34,593 bases of DNA, taken from NCBI GenBank assembly GCA_024743355.1, contig JANSWS010000030.1, forward strand, positions 1 through 34,593, read 5' to 3'. The notes below the pieces were generated by a model, which ran no database searches, was not told the DNA's origin, and saw only the letters and a list, made by a program, of their open reading frames with translations. Both the position numbers and the translations under genes were made by a program. This document shows positions 1 to 10,353 of this stretch, one piece after another (position 1 is the first letter of the stretch; each line of letters begins with the position of its first letter). This DNA is from a bacterium. GTDB lineage: Bacteria > Planctomycetota > Planctomycetia > Pirellulales > Pirellulaceae.

Positions 1-194
1 GGTAAATTTTCATCTGCCGCTCGCCTTATCATAGTTCACGCTCCCACCAACGGCCGATGTCAGATACCTGAAGGGTAGTTCGCAGACCGTCTGTCCCGAC
101 GACAGGTAGGCCTAGAGCGGTTATACTTCGGCCGCAATTGCCGGTTGGCGAGTTGATTATCGAGTTTGCAACACTCTTCGCGTTGGAATAGCGG

Positions 195-1091
195 ATGGCC
201 TCTTGGGAAGAGCTCTATCCTTTTGAATCGAAATTTCTGGAAATTCCGAAGTCGGAGACTTCGACCGAATCCGTGCGTTTACATTACGTGGAGCGTGGGC
301 CGCAAGACGCGGAGACTACGATTCTATGCGTGCACGGCAATCCCACCTGGTCCTTCACGTTTCGTCGTATTCTGACCGATTGCAGCGAGAACACCCGCGT
401 GATCGCGATCGACCACGTCGGTTGTGGCTTGAGTGACAAGCCTCAAAACTATCCTTATTCGCTGGAGAGGCATGTCGGCAATCTGGCAAGGTTCATTGAA
501 CAAATGAACTTACAGCGTGTACTGATGCTGGTGCATGATTGGGGCGGAGCGATTGGATTTGGAGCGGCGTTGAAGTTACCGACGCGCATCGATCGATTTG
601 TGGTGTTGAACACAGCTGCCTTTCCACCACCCTATATTCCGTGGCGGATTGCCGCCTGCCGCATACCCGGCATCGGCAACTTTGCCATGCGAGGACTCAA
701 TCTGTTCGCGAGAGCGGCTCTGACCCAAACGCTGCACCGCTTGCCCGCCTTGGATCCACAAGTCGCGGCCGGCTTGATCGCACCCTATGACGACTGGAAT
801 TCGCGGATCGCCATCGCCCGCTTTGTACAAGACATCCCGACTCGCAAGAACCAGCCGACCTGGCAGCTATTGTCCAACATCGAACAGGGGCTCGAGCTTT
901 TTTCCAACCGACCCGTTCACATCGTATGGGGCATGCAGGATTGGTGTTTTCGCCCAGAGTGCCTGGAACGCTTTGAGAATATCTTCACGCAAGCACGAAC
1001 AACGCGGTTGGAAGACGTCGGCCACTATGTGATGGAAGAGGCGGCGGACGAGGTGATCGAGGCCGTTCACCAGTGCCTTTCGGCTCCATGA
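195..1091 (+). CDS. alpha/beta hydrolase (haloalkane dehalogenase-like)
   Basis: 298 aa ORF; HGNPTWSF oxyanion region, LVHDWGGAIGF nucleophile elbow (Asp nucleophile), C-terminal GHYVMEE catalytic His region. Confidence 0.9.
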   Translation: MASWEELYPFESKFLEIPKSETSTESVRLHYVERGPQDAETTILCVHGNPTWSFTFRRILTDCSENTRVIAIDHVGCGLSDKPQNYPYSLERHVGNLARFIEQMNLQRVLMLVHDWGGAIGFGAALKLPTRIDRFVVLNTAAFPPPYIPWRIAACRIPGIGNFAMRGLNLFARAALTQTLHRLPALDPQVAAGLIAPYDDWNSRIAIARFVQDIPTRKNQPTWQLLSNIEQGLELFSNRPVHIVWGMQDWCFRPECLERFENIFTQARTTRLEDVGHYVMEEAADEVIEAVHQCLSAP

Positions 1092-1111
1092 GCGGCCATC
1101 GACCTGCAGCA

Positions 1112-1984
1112 ATGTTTCCACTGGACCGGGCATGGCAATTGCCGGAAGCCGTGACGCTAGCCTGTTTGTTGGAAGCATCGTCGCCCAAAGCCGGCAACGT
1201 CCACCCTCAATGCAGTTTTCGGGATATGGAATTCCACCATTTCTCGGCCAGCGCCATGGCCATTCAGCCGAGCTTCATCGGGGCCCAGCAGAAGTCAGTG
1301 GGCGAGATTCTACTGGACGCCGTCCGCCGCACCCAAGCTCGCGTCGGCTGCAACACTAATCTGGGCACACTCATGCTGTTCGCCCCTATCGCCAAAGCTT
1401 GGACCCCGGATAGCGATTGGCCTGCCGCGCTGCGTCAAGTCTTACAGGAACTTACGCCTCAAGACAGCCAAGATACCTACCATGCGATTCGCTTGGCGCA
1501 ACCCGGTGGACTGGGGACGCAGGCCGAGAATGACGTGCGAGCCGCTGCTCCAAAGGACCTCCTGCAGGCCATGCGCCAGGTTGCCACGTTCGACGCCGTT
1601 GCCCGCCAATACACCAACGACTTCCACGATATTCTCAACCTTCTTCTGCCCTGGCTGGAGGAAGAACTCACGCGGTCAGGTTCCGTCGATAACGCCATTT
1701 GTCGATTGCAAATACGCTGGCTGGCGCAGGAACCCGATGGGCTGATCACCCGCAAACTGGGACCGGAAGCGGCCGTTGAAGTGCAGCAAAGATCGCGGGC
1801 ACTGTGGGCTGATATCGAAGATAGGCAGGGCGAGGTCTATGAACTTGCTGCCTATCAGCGGCTACATACATTTTTATGTAGCGACCCTGAGAGACGCGGA
1901 AGAAATCCTCGTAACCCAGGCACAACAGCCGACCTGATCGCCGCCACGCTGCTGATTCGATTGTTGGATCCACCGGCACACTAA
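1112..1984 (+). CDS. triphosphoribosyl-dephospho-CoA synthase (CitG/MdcB)-like protein
   Basis: ORF 1073..1984; likely start ATG 1112 (MFPLDRAWQL). EASSPKAGNVHP and CNTNLGTLMLFAPIAKA motifs match the CitG family. Confidence 0.8.
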   Translation: MFPLDRAWQLPEAVTLACLLEASSPKAGNVHPQCSFRDMEFHHFSASAMAIQPSFIGAQQKSVGEILLDAVRRTQARVGCNTNLGTLMLFAPIAKAWTPDSDWPAALRQVLQELTPQDSQDTYHAIRLAQPGGLGTQAENDVRAAAPKDLLQAMRQVATFDAVARQYTNDFHDILNLLLPWLEEELTRSGSVDNAICRLQIRWLAQEPDGLITRKLGPEAAVEVQQRSRALWADIEDRQGEVYELAAYQRLHTFLCSDPERRGRNPRNPGTTADLIAATLLIRLLDPPAH

Positions 1985-2022
1985 GCTATGGCGACCAACT
2001 CACGCGCATAGAGCTGACCTAA

Positions 2023-2114
2023 TTGGACAGCGCCACTTTCGATAAAGCTCCTGGCAATTCCTTGGTTAACTGTGATAACACGATTTCTGGCTAATCGAAT
2101 GTGGCGCTGTCCAA
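2023..2114. mobile_element. MITE-like element with terminal inverted repeats (candidate)
   Basis: TTGGACAGCGCCAC (2023-2036) is the exact reverse complement of GTGGCGCTGTCCAA (2101-2114); similarity continues inward (CAC[T/A]TTCGAT[A/T]A). Flanked by CTAA at 2019-2022 and CTAA at 2115-2118. No ORF inside. Confidence 0.65.
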
Positions 2115-2138
2115 CTAACTTCTGCATCCAATCCGATT

Positions 2139-2774
2139 TTAGCCGGCGAACTGCTTCTTGTAGATTTCTTGGATCAGTGTTTCGGTATCCTTGAATTTGC
2201 CGCCGCTGGCCAGAGCTTGTTCAATCAACTGTCGCGCGTCGGCTTCACCATGGCCTAGGGCCAATAGGGCTTGGAAAGTCTCTTCCACGACTCCCGACTG
2301 TACATGCTCCTCAGCGCCTTGAGGCACATCGCGGCGAACGAGCAGTGCGAACTTGGGCATCTTTCTCCGAAGTTTGGCGATGATTCTCTCGGCCGTGGCC
2401 GGACCGATCCCCGGCAGCTTCGAGAGCCCTTTCGCATCCTGTTGCTCAATCATCACCGCGGTATCTTGAACGGGCTGCGTCATGGCTCGCAAGGCCTTCT
2501 TCACACCCACCCCATCCACGGAGCAGAACAATTCAAAAAAGTCTCGCTCCGCGGTATTGAGAAAGCCTACCAGCCGCGGCGTCAATCGCCCTCCCGTGCT
2601 GACGTTGCCCTCCAGGTAGTGAATGGTATGCAGCACAATCTCGCGCTCTCGCTGGGCTTGCAAATGACGGCGAGTAAATTCAGCAATGAGAACTTCGTAC
2701 TCCATCGGTGGAATGGAAAGTGTCGCAACTTCTTCGGTTAGTCCCACGAGTTTGCCGTGGATCTTGGTAATCAT
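2139..2774 (-). CDS. ruvA: Holliday junction branch migration protein RuvA
   Basis: 211 aa; [12 protein letters not shown]-terminus, helix-hairpin-helix [21 protein letters not shown]-terminal UBA-like domain. Confidence 0.93.
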   Translation of the reverse strand: MITKIHGKLVGLTEEVATLSIPPMEYEVLIAEFTRRHLQAQREREIVLHTIHYLEGNVSTGGRLTPRLVGFLNTAERDFFELFCSVDGVGVKKALRAMTQPVQDTAVMIEQQDAKGLSKLPGIGPATAERIIAKLRRKMPKFALLVRRDVPQGAEEHVQSGVVEETFQALLALGHGEADARQLIEQALASGGKFKDTETLIQEIYKKQFAG

Positions 2775-2897
2775 GGCTGAGTCTTCAGTGCACTGGGATG
2801 TTGAGAACGGAAAATCTGTTACCGAGATATTGCATTGCGAAGGCGGCCAAGGGTGAGGCTTAGCTCACCACGGATTCCTTGCATCGATCCGGAATAT

Positions 2898-3455
2898 CTA
2901 GGGCAATTTATCGAGCGAAAGGAGGTTGTTCGCGGGTCCACTATTCAACCACTGCATTCCCTGCGAGCTCTGACAATGAGTCAGCGCGATGGCCAAGGCA
3001 TCGGCCACGTCGGCAGGTTCCGGCAACTGTTTCAGACCCAGCTGATGTTGTACCGCGAACTGCATCTGGCTCTTGGGCGCTCGGCCATTACCGGTCAATG
3101 TTTTTTTTACTTTGGTAGCCGCATAGGATGAGACTTCCAGCCCAGCCCGGGCGGCGGCCAGAAGAATAACGCCCCGAGCGTGCCCCATCAAAATAGCCGT
3201 AGTGGGCCGATCATAATGCGAGTAGAGCTCTTCGATGGCCACGCAATCGGGATTGTGATCCTGCAAGACTTCGACCATGCCATCGTTGAGTTCCTGCAGG
3301 CGTTCCGGCAATGGCCGATCTCGTCGACATCGGATCACGCCGGCGTCCACCACTTCGATCGTGGTTCCACAAACCCGCAGCAATCCATATCCCGTGGTTC
3401 CGAGAGCCGGATCTATTCCCAGTGTTATCCATCCGTTGCTGGTTGTACGCTCCAT
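2898..3455 (-). CDS. ruvC: crossover junction endodeoxyribonuclease RuvC
   Basis: 185 aa; GIDPALGTTGYG, CVAIEELYS, GHARGVILLAAARAGL and ADALAIALTHCQS motifs. Confidence 0.93.
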   Translation of the reverse strand: MERTTSNGWITLGIDPALGTTGYGLLRVCGTTIEVVDAGVIRCRRDRPLPERLQELNDGMVEVLQDHNPDCVAIEELYSHYDRPTTAILMGHARGVILLAAARAGLEVSSYAATKVKKTLTGNGRAPKSQMQFAVQHQLGLKQLPEPADVADALAIALTHCQSSQGMQWLNSGPANNLLSLDKLP

Positions 3456-3487
3456 CGATCCCTACTCTCAAAATGAGCTGTGGCCTG

Positions 3488-5104
3488 CTAGGCTTTCTCC
3501 CAGGTCGTACCGTCCTTCAAGTCCTGCAGCGTGATCCCAAGTTCACTTAAGCCATCGCGGATGGTATCGGACGTAGCAAAGTCCTTTTTCGCTCTCGCGT
3601 CAGCTCTCAACTTGATCAACAGATCCATGAGACCAGCCAGCGTTTCGCCGCTGCCCTCGTCGGCAGACGCCTTGGGAGGCTTGACGAACAGCCCCAAAAT
3701 AGCTCCGAGTTCACGCAGCACTCCCATCGCCTTCGTGAAAATCTCCAGATCTTCCGCGGACCGCTGTTTCGCATCCTCGAGCTTGGCTTCGTCCACGAAT
3801 CGATTGATCGAACGCGCCATTTCGAACAGTTCGCTAACAGCACCACCCGTGTTGAAGTCATCGTCCATCTTGTCTAGGAACGACGCTCGCAATTCGGCCA
3901 ACTGCTTGAGGAGTGGAGTGCTGGCGGCTGCCAGGGCCGCGTCTCCACTGATTCGATCGCGGGCATAAGCCACGCTTTCGTAGAAAGACTTTTCTGTCAG
4001 CCGCTCAAAGCGTTGAATGAGGCGGTAGAAAGCATTCAAGGCTTGGCCGGCTTCCTCCAACGTCTCATCACCGAATAAGATCGTGCTGCGGTAATGCGAG
4101 CGAAGCAAGAAGAAGCGGATCCGATCTCCCGTCTGCTGTTCGATCAATTGCGCCAGTCCGCCGTCGCCCGCGCTGCGGCTGATCTTGTTCGAGGCCGCAT
4201 CCGTGGGTTGCTGGCGATCTGCTTTTCCTCCCAGCTTAGCGGTGGCTCCGGAACGTTGCATGAGCCCGTTGTGCATCCAGTAGCGGACCATCGGCTGACC
4301 ATGGCAACAGCGACTCTGCGCCAGTTCGTTCTCGTGGTGAGGGAACACCAGGTCTAAGCCGCCACCGTGAATGTCGAAGGTCTTACCCAACAGCTTGCGA
4401 CTCATGGCCGAGCATTCAATATGCCAGCCCGGCCGCCCCTTGCCCCAGGGACTATCCCAGCTGGGTTCGCCGGCTTTGGCCGATTTCCACAGAGCAAAAT
4501 CGCCTGCCGATCTCTTCTTGGCAGCGGCGCCGCCGCCTTCTCCCTGTTGACTCTCTACCGAGCGATTGCTGAGCTGACCATATTCGGAATCACTCGTGAC
4601 ATCGAAGAACACATCCCCGTCACTGGCATAAGCATGGCCGCCGGCAATGAGTTCTTCGATGAAGTGGATAATCTCGTCCATGTTATCGGTAGCCCGTGGC
4701 AAGGCGTCGATCTGATCGACACCCAAGGCTTGCAAATTCGCCAGGTAGTCCATGGTCATTTCCGTGGCTACTTGCGACATGGGGATGCCACGTTTGTTGG
4801 ACGCTGCGATTAGCTTGTCATCCACGTCCGTAATATTGACCACCCAATAAACCTGGTAACCGCTGTACACAAGGTAGCGTTTGATCGTGTCGAAAATTAC
4901 GGGACCCACCATATGGCCGATGTGGGCTTCCGCATAAACCGTGGGACCACACAGGTACATTCCTACCTTGCCGGGCTCGACGGTAGCAAAAGGTTCCTTC
5001 TGGCGAGTCAGAGTGTTATAGACGCGGATCTTGGTGTTTTCTGTCATCATTACGGGGCTTAAAGGAACCGATGTTTGCTCGGTGGTAGGCGATACACTAG
5101 CCAT
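3488..5104 (-). CDS. cysS: cysteinyl-tRNA synthetase
   Basis: ORF 3488..5188; the true start is probably internal ([10 protein letters not shown], or [21 protein letters not shown]). [13 protein letters not shown] motif, [18 protein letters not shown]; divergent KISRS in place of KMSKS. Confidence 0.9.
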   Translation of the reverse strand: MASVSPTTEQTSVPLSPVMMTENTKIRVYNTLTRQKEPFATVEPGKVGMYLCGPTVYAEAHIGHMVGPVIFDTIKRYLVYSGYQVYWVVNITDVDDKLIAASNKRGIPMSQVATEMTMDYLANLQALGVDQIDALPRATDNMDEIIHFIEELIAGGHAYASDGDVFFDVTSDSEYGQLSNRSVESQQGEGGGAAAKKRSAGDFALWKSAKAGEPSWDSPWGKGRPGWHIECSAMSRKLLGKTFDIHGGGLDLVFPHHENELAQSRCCHGQPMVRYWMHNGLMQRSGATAKLGGKADRQQPTDAASNKISRSAGDGGLAQLIEQQTGDRIRFFLLRSHYRSTILFGDETLEEAGQALNAFYRLIQRFERLTEKSFYESVAYARDRISGDAALAAASTPLLKQLAELRASFLDKMDDDFNTGGAVSELFEMARSINRFVDEAKLEDAKQRSAEDLEIFTKAMGVLRELGAILGLFVKPPKASADEGSGETLAGLMDLLIKLRADARAKKDFATSDTIRDGLSELGITLQDLKDGTTWEKA

Positions 5105-5442
5105 GAAAGAGTCTCCGTCTCGTTCACATCCAGAATCAAACTTGGGCCAGAAACCAACTCGCCGGGAGCGAGCTGGAATAGGGGGCATGATCTCTCACCG
5201 TCTTGTTGTCCATGACTCATCATGCGGCGTAAACGCGAAAGCACCGTTGCGGGTGACTCATCCGGACAATGTGTCGCCGCGGCGGGGATCCCTCGTTAAC
5301 GCTTCGGAATTGACGGCACGAGCCCTGAGTGTTGGCCCAACGCACAATCGGCGGCTCTTGCCAGGTCTTTCCCGCGGTCCAAAATTATAGAGATTCCAGC
5401 ATTTCATGGTACGCCAGTTTCCCATCCACCGCCCTGCCCATC

Positions 5443-5898
5443 ATGACACCTGAACGCTATGCCGTCATTGCTACCTGGCTCTTACGCATCATTGGGGCTT
5501 CGGTGTGTCTGGCAGTGGTGCCTGTTTTTTTCCCGCTGAGTTGGATGAATGCGATCCATGCTTGGCTGGGGCTGGGCCAGATTCCAGACCAACCGATCTT
5601 CGAGTATCTGGCTCGATCCTTGTCAGCCATGTATTTCGCCCATGGATGTTTGGTTCTGCTAGCTTCCACCAACGTACACCGCTATCTCCCCTTTGTGTGG
5701 ATGATCGGCGGTCTGAATGTCGTTCTGGGAGCCCTGCTGCTGGCGGTGGATCTGCGAATACCGATGCCCTGGTTCTGGACGTGGTTGGAAGGTCCGCCCA
5801 TTTTGACCATGGGACTATTGGTATTGTGGGCGAGCCGCGGAATCAACCCGCAGCCCGGATCTGACACCACGCCAGCGGATGCTTCCGCCAACCATTGA
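5443..5898 (+). CDS. hypothetical multi-pass membrane protein
   Basis: ORF 5329..5898; likely start MTPERYAVIATWLLRIIG at 5443. About four hydrophobic segments; no family recognised. Confidence 0.65.
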   Translation: MTPERYAVIATWLLRIIGASVCLAVVPVFFPLSWMNAIHAWLGLGQIPDQPIFEYLARSLSAMYFAHGCLVLLASTNVHRYLPFVWMIGGLNVVLGALLLAVDLRIPMPWFWTWLEGPPILTMGLLVLWASRGINPQPGSDTTPADASANH

Positions 5899-5920
5899 TG
5901 TCCTGGCACGGACCCTGCGG

Positions 5921-7360
5921 CTACTGCTGGGCAACCACCGCGCCTTCAATCGTGCGAATCAGCTCTTGGCTGGGCGTATCGATGGTTAGCATACGGCTCT
6001 GACCGCTTTTGTCACGAAAGATACAGATCACCTGCTCGGTCTGGGCAGCCCCGGAATTAGCCAAAGCTGGGACGACGGGATTGCCACTGTCCTGCAGGTC
6101 TTCATCCGGCCACTGCAATGGGTCCGCCGGTGTCGTGGGATTTACCTGAGTAGCCTGGCTAGCGAACTGGACGGGAGCCGCCGCTGTCGAATCAGGCTGG
6201 AAGAGGTGGGTCATACCCAGCCGCTCTATCTGGTCGTAAATCACGTCCGCCGCCGCATAGATACCTTCGTCGTCGTTGGCATCCGCGGCATTGCACACGC
6301 CGATGAGGCGACCTTGAACGTCGAACAAGCCACCGCCGCTGCGACCGACCGCTGGTGCTCCGGCAATCTCGACATTAGCTGCTCCGACGTACCGATTGAT
6401 GTTAGTGATATGTGTATCTCGGCGAGTTGGATCCTGGCCATGGTCGCAACCGTAGCTGAACGCTCGCTGACCAATCCTTAGTGGCTCTCCACGCGGTAAA
6501 AGCTGAACCGGTTCAACGGCAACTGGCAACTTGAAGCTGATCAAGCCAATGTCTTCTTCATCCGCCTTGTGGTCAATGAGAGCCGCTGCCAGATTGACCT
6601 CTTGCGGAGTGCCGGCGAACAAGTCGACTGAAAGCTGGCTACCCGGCTGCATGTCGCGAAAGAGATGACCGCAGGTCAACACCAGCGCTTCCTGGCCGTG
6701 CACGTCGATGATGGTTCCCGTTCCGTGGGCGGTTGTCTGCCCTTCATCGACTCGAATGCGAACCGTTGCCGCGGCTGCTTTGGCCATCGCCTGTTCCAGC
6801 GTCATGGCTGGGGCACTGCCGGCCGCTGCTGGAGAAACAGAAGGGCTGACCAGGGTTGCCGCCTCGGTCTTGGGAAAACTGGGTGTACGAGGCCGCGTGG
6901 CTGCGGCGGATGAGACCACCGCGGACGCTGTGGCTGCGACGCCCGGGGATTGCCCTCTGACGATCGGCTGTGTTCCCTGTTGCTGCGTCCCCGGAGTTTG
7001 GGGATGAGCCGTGGGTGTCGGCGAATTGGTAGCTAGCCGCGATGCACCACTGCGGGCAGCCGCTCGTGTGGAGCGCTTGGCAAGCTCAGCGTAGGATGCG
7101 ACGCCGACAACTCGGTCAACTTCCTGGTCACTAGCCAGGATCACCACCGTCGGCAAATTCTGAATCTGAAACTTCTGCGCTAGCTCGGGATGCTGATCAA
7201 CGTCGATTCGCTGTACATCCCAGCCTTCGCCGTACAGCTGCTGCAGATTCGGCTGCATCTGAGCACAGGGCTGACACCAATCGGCCGTGAAAAAGAGCAG
7301 AGTGACATCGGAATTTCCGACACCGGCCAACAACAAAGCGGACAAGACAAAAGTTGCCAT
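5921..7360 (-). CDS. secreted thioredoxin-domain / trypsin-like serine protease fusion
   Basis: ORF 5921..7492; likely start MATFVLSALLLAGVG (7360) with a signal peptide. FFTADWCQPCAQM thioredoxin active site; VLTCGHLF, DEEDIGLISF, VGRSGGGLFD protease triad motifs. Confidence 0.8.
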   Translation of the reverse strand: MATFVLSALLLAGVGNSDVTLLFFTADWCQPCAQMQPNLQQLYGEGWDVQRIDVDQHPELAQKFQIQNLPTVVILASDQEVDRVVGVASYAELAKRSTRAAARSGASRLATNSPTPTAHPQTPGTQQQGTQPIVRGQSPGVAATASAVVSSAAATRPRTPSFPKTEAATLVSPSVSPAAAGSAPAMTLEQAMAKAAAATVRIRVDEGQTTAHGTGTIIDVHGQEALVLTCGHLFRDMQPGSQLSVDLFAGTPQEVNLAAALIDHKADEEDIGLISFKLPVAVEPVQLLPRGEPLRIGQRAFSYGCDHGQDPTRRDTHITNINRYVGAANVEIAGAPAVGRSGGGLFDVQGRLIGVCNAADANDDEGIYAAADVIYDQIERLGMTHLFQPDSTAAAPVQFASQATQVNPTTPADPLQWPDEDLQDSGNPVVPALANSGAAQTEQVICIFRDKSGQSRMLTIDTPSQELIRTIEGAVVAQQ

Positions 7361-7555
7361 TGGATTCCCTCCCAAAGGCATGAACTTGCGGTTACTGAGT
7401 TGGGCGGGAGTTTGGCTGCATACTTGGCTTACCGCAAGGGCAATATCGCAAGCTAGCGTTGCCAGACGGACCATGCCATAACTCGCGTCCAAGCGATGGC
7501 TCTCCTTGCTGATGTCAGTGCTTTGCGGGCCCTTCGACGCAAATTTTTGTTTGGC

Positions 7556-8257
7556 TTAAAGCAGATCGCTGCGGCGTTGTCGGGTACGTTCGATGCGCTG
7601 AGCGGTGCGCCAACGGGCGATTTCCTGATGATTGCCGCTGAGCAAGATTTCGGGAACCTGCAGCCCGCGATACTCGCGTGGACGTGTGTACTGAGGAAAT
7701 TCGAGCAGCGCTTCATCACTGAACGAATCCTCCGCGCTACTCCGCTTATCGCCCAAGACGCCGGGGATCAAGCGAATGGTCGATTCGACGATGGCCATCG
7801 CCGCGACCTCGCCTCCATTCAGCACGAAATCACCCAGACTGATTTCCCGCGGCTGCAGGATATCGATCACCCGCTGATCAAAGCCCTCGTAACGCCCACA
7901 AATCAAGATCATTCTGGATAGGGTGGCCAGCTCTTGTACCACCGCTTGCTTCAGAGTTTCTCCTTGGGGACTCATGATCAGCAATTCGCCGGGATCGTCG
8001 CTCATGGCCCGCACAGATTCCACGCATTCCACCACGGGTTCCACGCAGATCAACATACCCGGCCCACCGCCATAGGGCGGCGCGTCCACTTTGTGGTGCT
8101 TGTCTTTGGACCAGTCACGCATATTGTGCACATGCACTTCCACCAAAGAACGATCAATGGCCTTTGCTAGCAAGCTCTCTCCGAGGTAGCCGGGAAAAAT
8201 TTCCGGAAACAGTGAAATGATGTCAAAACGAATAGGAGCCAAATTGCTGTCTTTCAT
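7556..8257 (-). CDS. trmD: tRNA (guanine-N1)-methyltransferase
   Basis: 233 aa; RFDIISLFPEIFPGYLGESLLAKAI, DAPPYGGGPGML, ICGRYEGFDQRV, SLGDFVLNGGEVAAM. Confidence 0.96.
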   Translation of the reverse strand: MKDSNLAPIRFDIISLFPEIFPGYLGESLLAKAIDRSLVEVHVHNMRDWSKDKHHKVDAPPYGGGPGMLICVEPVVECVESVRAMSDDPGELLIMSPQGETLKQAVVQELATLSRMILICGRYEGFDQRVIDILQPREISLGDFVLNGGEVAAMAIVESTIRLIPGVLGDKRSSAEDSFSDEALLEFPQYTRPREYRGLQVPEILLSGNHQEIARWRTAQRIERTRQRRSDLL

Positions 8258-8490
8258 TCGGTGGCGAAACGCTGAAGAGCCGCTGGAGTGTCAAGGCCTG
8301 CCCGACCGATACAGATTAACAGCGCGCGGGCGGATCTTCGATGTGGGGATCCACAAGTGGCCTTCACGGACATCAGCCCGACTGCGGGACCTTTCGCATC
8401 GGGGGATCTGAGTGCTGGGTGGCAGATCTGGGGGCCACAACAGATAGTTACCAGTTGACGGCTGCACCGCCGCTTACCAAGGAGTCGAAC

Positions 8491-9360
8491 GTGTCGTCTG
8501 TGCCCAATCCCCGTCGCATCTATCGCGGAGCCAAGTTGCCTCCCACGCTCTACCGCTGGCTGAGCGATTGGGGCGAAATGGTCGTCGATGCCTTGGTCAC
8601 GCTGGGTGACATGGCGATCTTTGCGGGGCATATGTTTCGCTGGATGTTCAGCGCGCTGCCCCGCCGGGGCACCATTCTGCCGAACTTCTATTACGTCGGC
8701 GTGCTGAGCTTGCCTGTGGTCGCCTTGACCGGCACGTTTATTGGCATGGTTCTAGCCGTTCAAAGCTACGCGCAATTTCACAACATTGGACTGGAAAGTC
8801 GCCTGGGAGCTGTCATCAACATGTCGCTGGTTCGCGAACTCGGACCGGTGCTGGCCGCAACAATGCTGGCCGGCCGAGTCGGTAGCGCAATGGCGGCCGT
8901 GCTGGGGACGATGCGCGTTACCGAGCAGATCGATGCGCTGACCAGCATGGGGGCAGACCCCATTCATTACCTGGTTGTTCCTCGCTTTTTAGCTTGCATC
9001 ATGCTCATTCCTGCCCTGACCATCATGGCCGATTTCATGGGAATCGTGGGCGGTTACTTCTACAGCGTTATTATGCTCGGTATCGATCACTACCAGTACC
9101 TGAACAACAGCCGACAATTTGTGGGAGGCTGGGACTTTTTTATGGGAATCTTCAAAAGCTTCTTTTTCGGTGGCGTCATCGCCATTGTCAGTTGCTATCG
9201 AGGCTTCCACTGCGAGCCGGGGGCCGAAGGCGTCGGCCGTGCCGCCACAGCCGCCTTTGTTTTTAGCTTTGTGATCATTCTGGCAATTGATCTGCTGCTC
9301 AACATCTTCCTAGACGCGGTGTACACCGCGATCTGGCCCCATGGAGCAAGACTGATTTAA
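8491..9360 (+). CDS. MlaE-family ABC transporter permease
   Basis: ORF 8341..9360; likely GTG start at 8491 preceded by AAGGAG. TGTFIGMVLAVQSYAQF, LVRELGPVLAATMLAGRVGSAMAAVLGTMRVTEQIDAL. Confidence 0.92.
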   Translation: MSSVPNPRRIYRGAKLPPTLYRWLSDWGEMVVDALVTLGDMAIFAGHMFRWMFSALPRRGTILPNFYYVGVLSLPVVALTGTFIGMVLAVQSYAQFHNIGLESRLGAVINMSLVRELGPVLAATMLAGRVGSAMAAVLGTMRVTEQIDALTSMGADPIHYLVVPRFLACIMLIPALTIMADFMGIVGGYFYSVIMLGIDHYQYLNNSRQFVGGWDFFMGIFKSFFFGGVIAIVSCYRGFHCEPGAEGVGRAATAAFVFSFVIILAIDLLLNIFLDAVYTAIWPHGARLI

Positions 9361-9367
9361 CTCGTTC

Positions 9368-10273
9368 ATGACCACCACCGCAGAACCTACCAGCAGCCCT
9401 TCCGAATCCAGCGTGTCCCGAGACACGCCCCTGGTGGAGCTGCGCGACTTGACCCTGCAATTCGCCGGACAGACCATTCTGCAGCGGATCAATTTAAGTA
9501 TTCCGCGCGGACAGACCCTGGTCATCATCGGTGAAAGCGGATGTGGAAAAACCATGTTGCTCAAGTCAGTGGTGGGTCTGATCAAACCCACCAGTGGCAA
9601 CGTGCTGTACGAAGGCCAGGACATTCATCGGCTGAACGCGAAGGAAATGACTGCTCTGCGTCGCAAGTTCGGGTTTGTCTTTCAGAATGCGGCACTTTTT
9701 GACAGCTTGTCCGTAGGCGACAACGTCGCCTTTCCTCTGGTCCAACATGGAGTGGCATCGGGATCCCAGCTACGACGCATTGTCAGCAATGGTCTGGCTC
9801 AAGTTGGTTTGCCGGACAACGTAGCCGCCAAACGCCCCGCTGAACTTTCCGGGGGCATGCGGAAACGCGTCGGCCTGGCCCGTGCCCTGGTGCTGGAGCC
9901 CGAACTCGTACTGTACGACGAGCCCACTACCGGGCTGGACCCCATCATGAGCGACGTCATCAACGAGTTGATTCTCAGAACCCGCCAGAACCTGAACGTT
10001 ACCAGTCTGGTGATTACGCATGACATGCGAACAGCTCTAAAAGTCGCCGACCGGGTCGTCATGCTGTATCCATTTGCTCGCCTGGAGAGAGGGGAAAATC
10101 AGATACTGTACGACGGTCCAGCCGAGGGCCTGGAGACCACCTCGGATCGCCGCGTCAGTCAGTTCGTACGGGGTGAGGCAGGCGAACGGCTGATGGAAAT
10201 GCGACGCAGTGAAATCCGTGGTTTCCAGGAAACTCCGGATGTTTCGCAGTATTACGGACGCCAGTCGAATTGA
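9368..10273 (+). CDS. MlaF-family ABC transporter ATP-binding protein
   Basis: GESGCGKTMLLKS Walker A, ELSGGMRKRVGLARAL signature, LVLYDEPTTGLDPI Walker B. Confidence 0.94.
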   Translation: MTTTAEPTSSPSESSVSRDTPLVELRDLTLQFAGQTILQRINLSIPRGQTLVIIGESGCGKTMLLKSVVGLIKPTSGNVLYEGQDIHRLNAKEMTALRRKFGFVFQNAALFDSLSVGDNVAFPLVQHGVASGSQLRRIVSNGLAQVGLPDNVAAKRPAELSGGMRKRVGLARALVLEPELVLYDEPTTGLDPIMSDVINELILRTRQNLNVTSLVITHDMRTALKVADRVVMLYPFARLERGENQILYDGPAEGLETTSDRRVSQFVRGEAGERLMEMRRSEIRGFQETPDVSQYYGRQSN

Positions 10274-10353
10274 ACTGAAAACAGGACAATTGTCCATAAA
10301 CCCGAGTAGTGCCGAGAACGTTTTCGTAGCATCCACAAGGAAAGCCTAGATTC

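Noticed and set aside
2490-3455. ruvA/ruvC/cysS cluster as an unusual system
   Set aside because: RuvA and RuvC look canonical, and grouping with housekeeping genes is ordinary; only the CysRS signature loop was kept as a finding.
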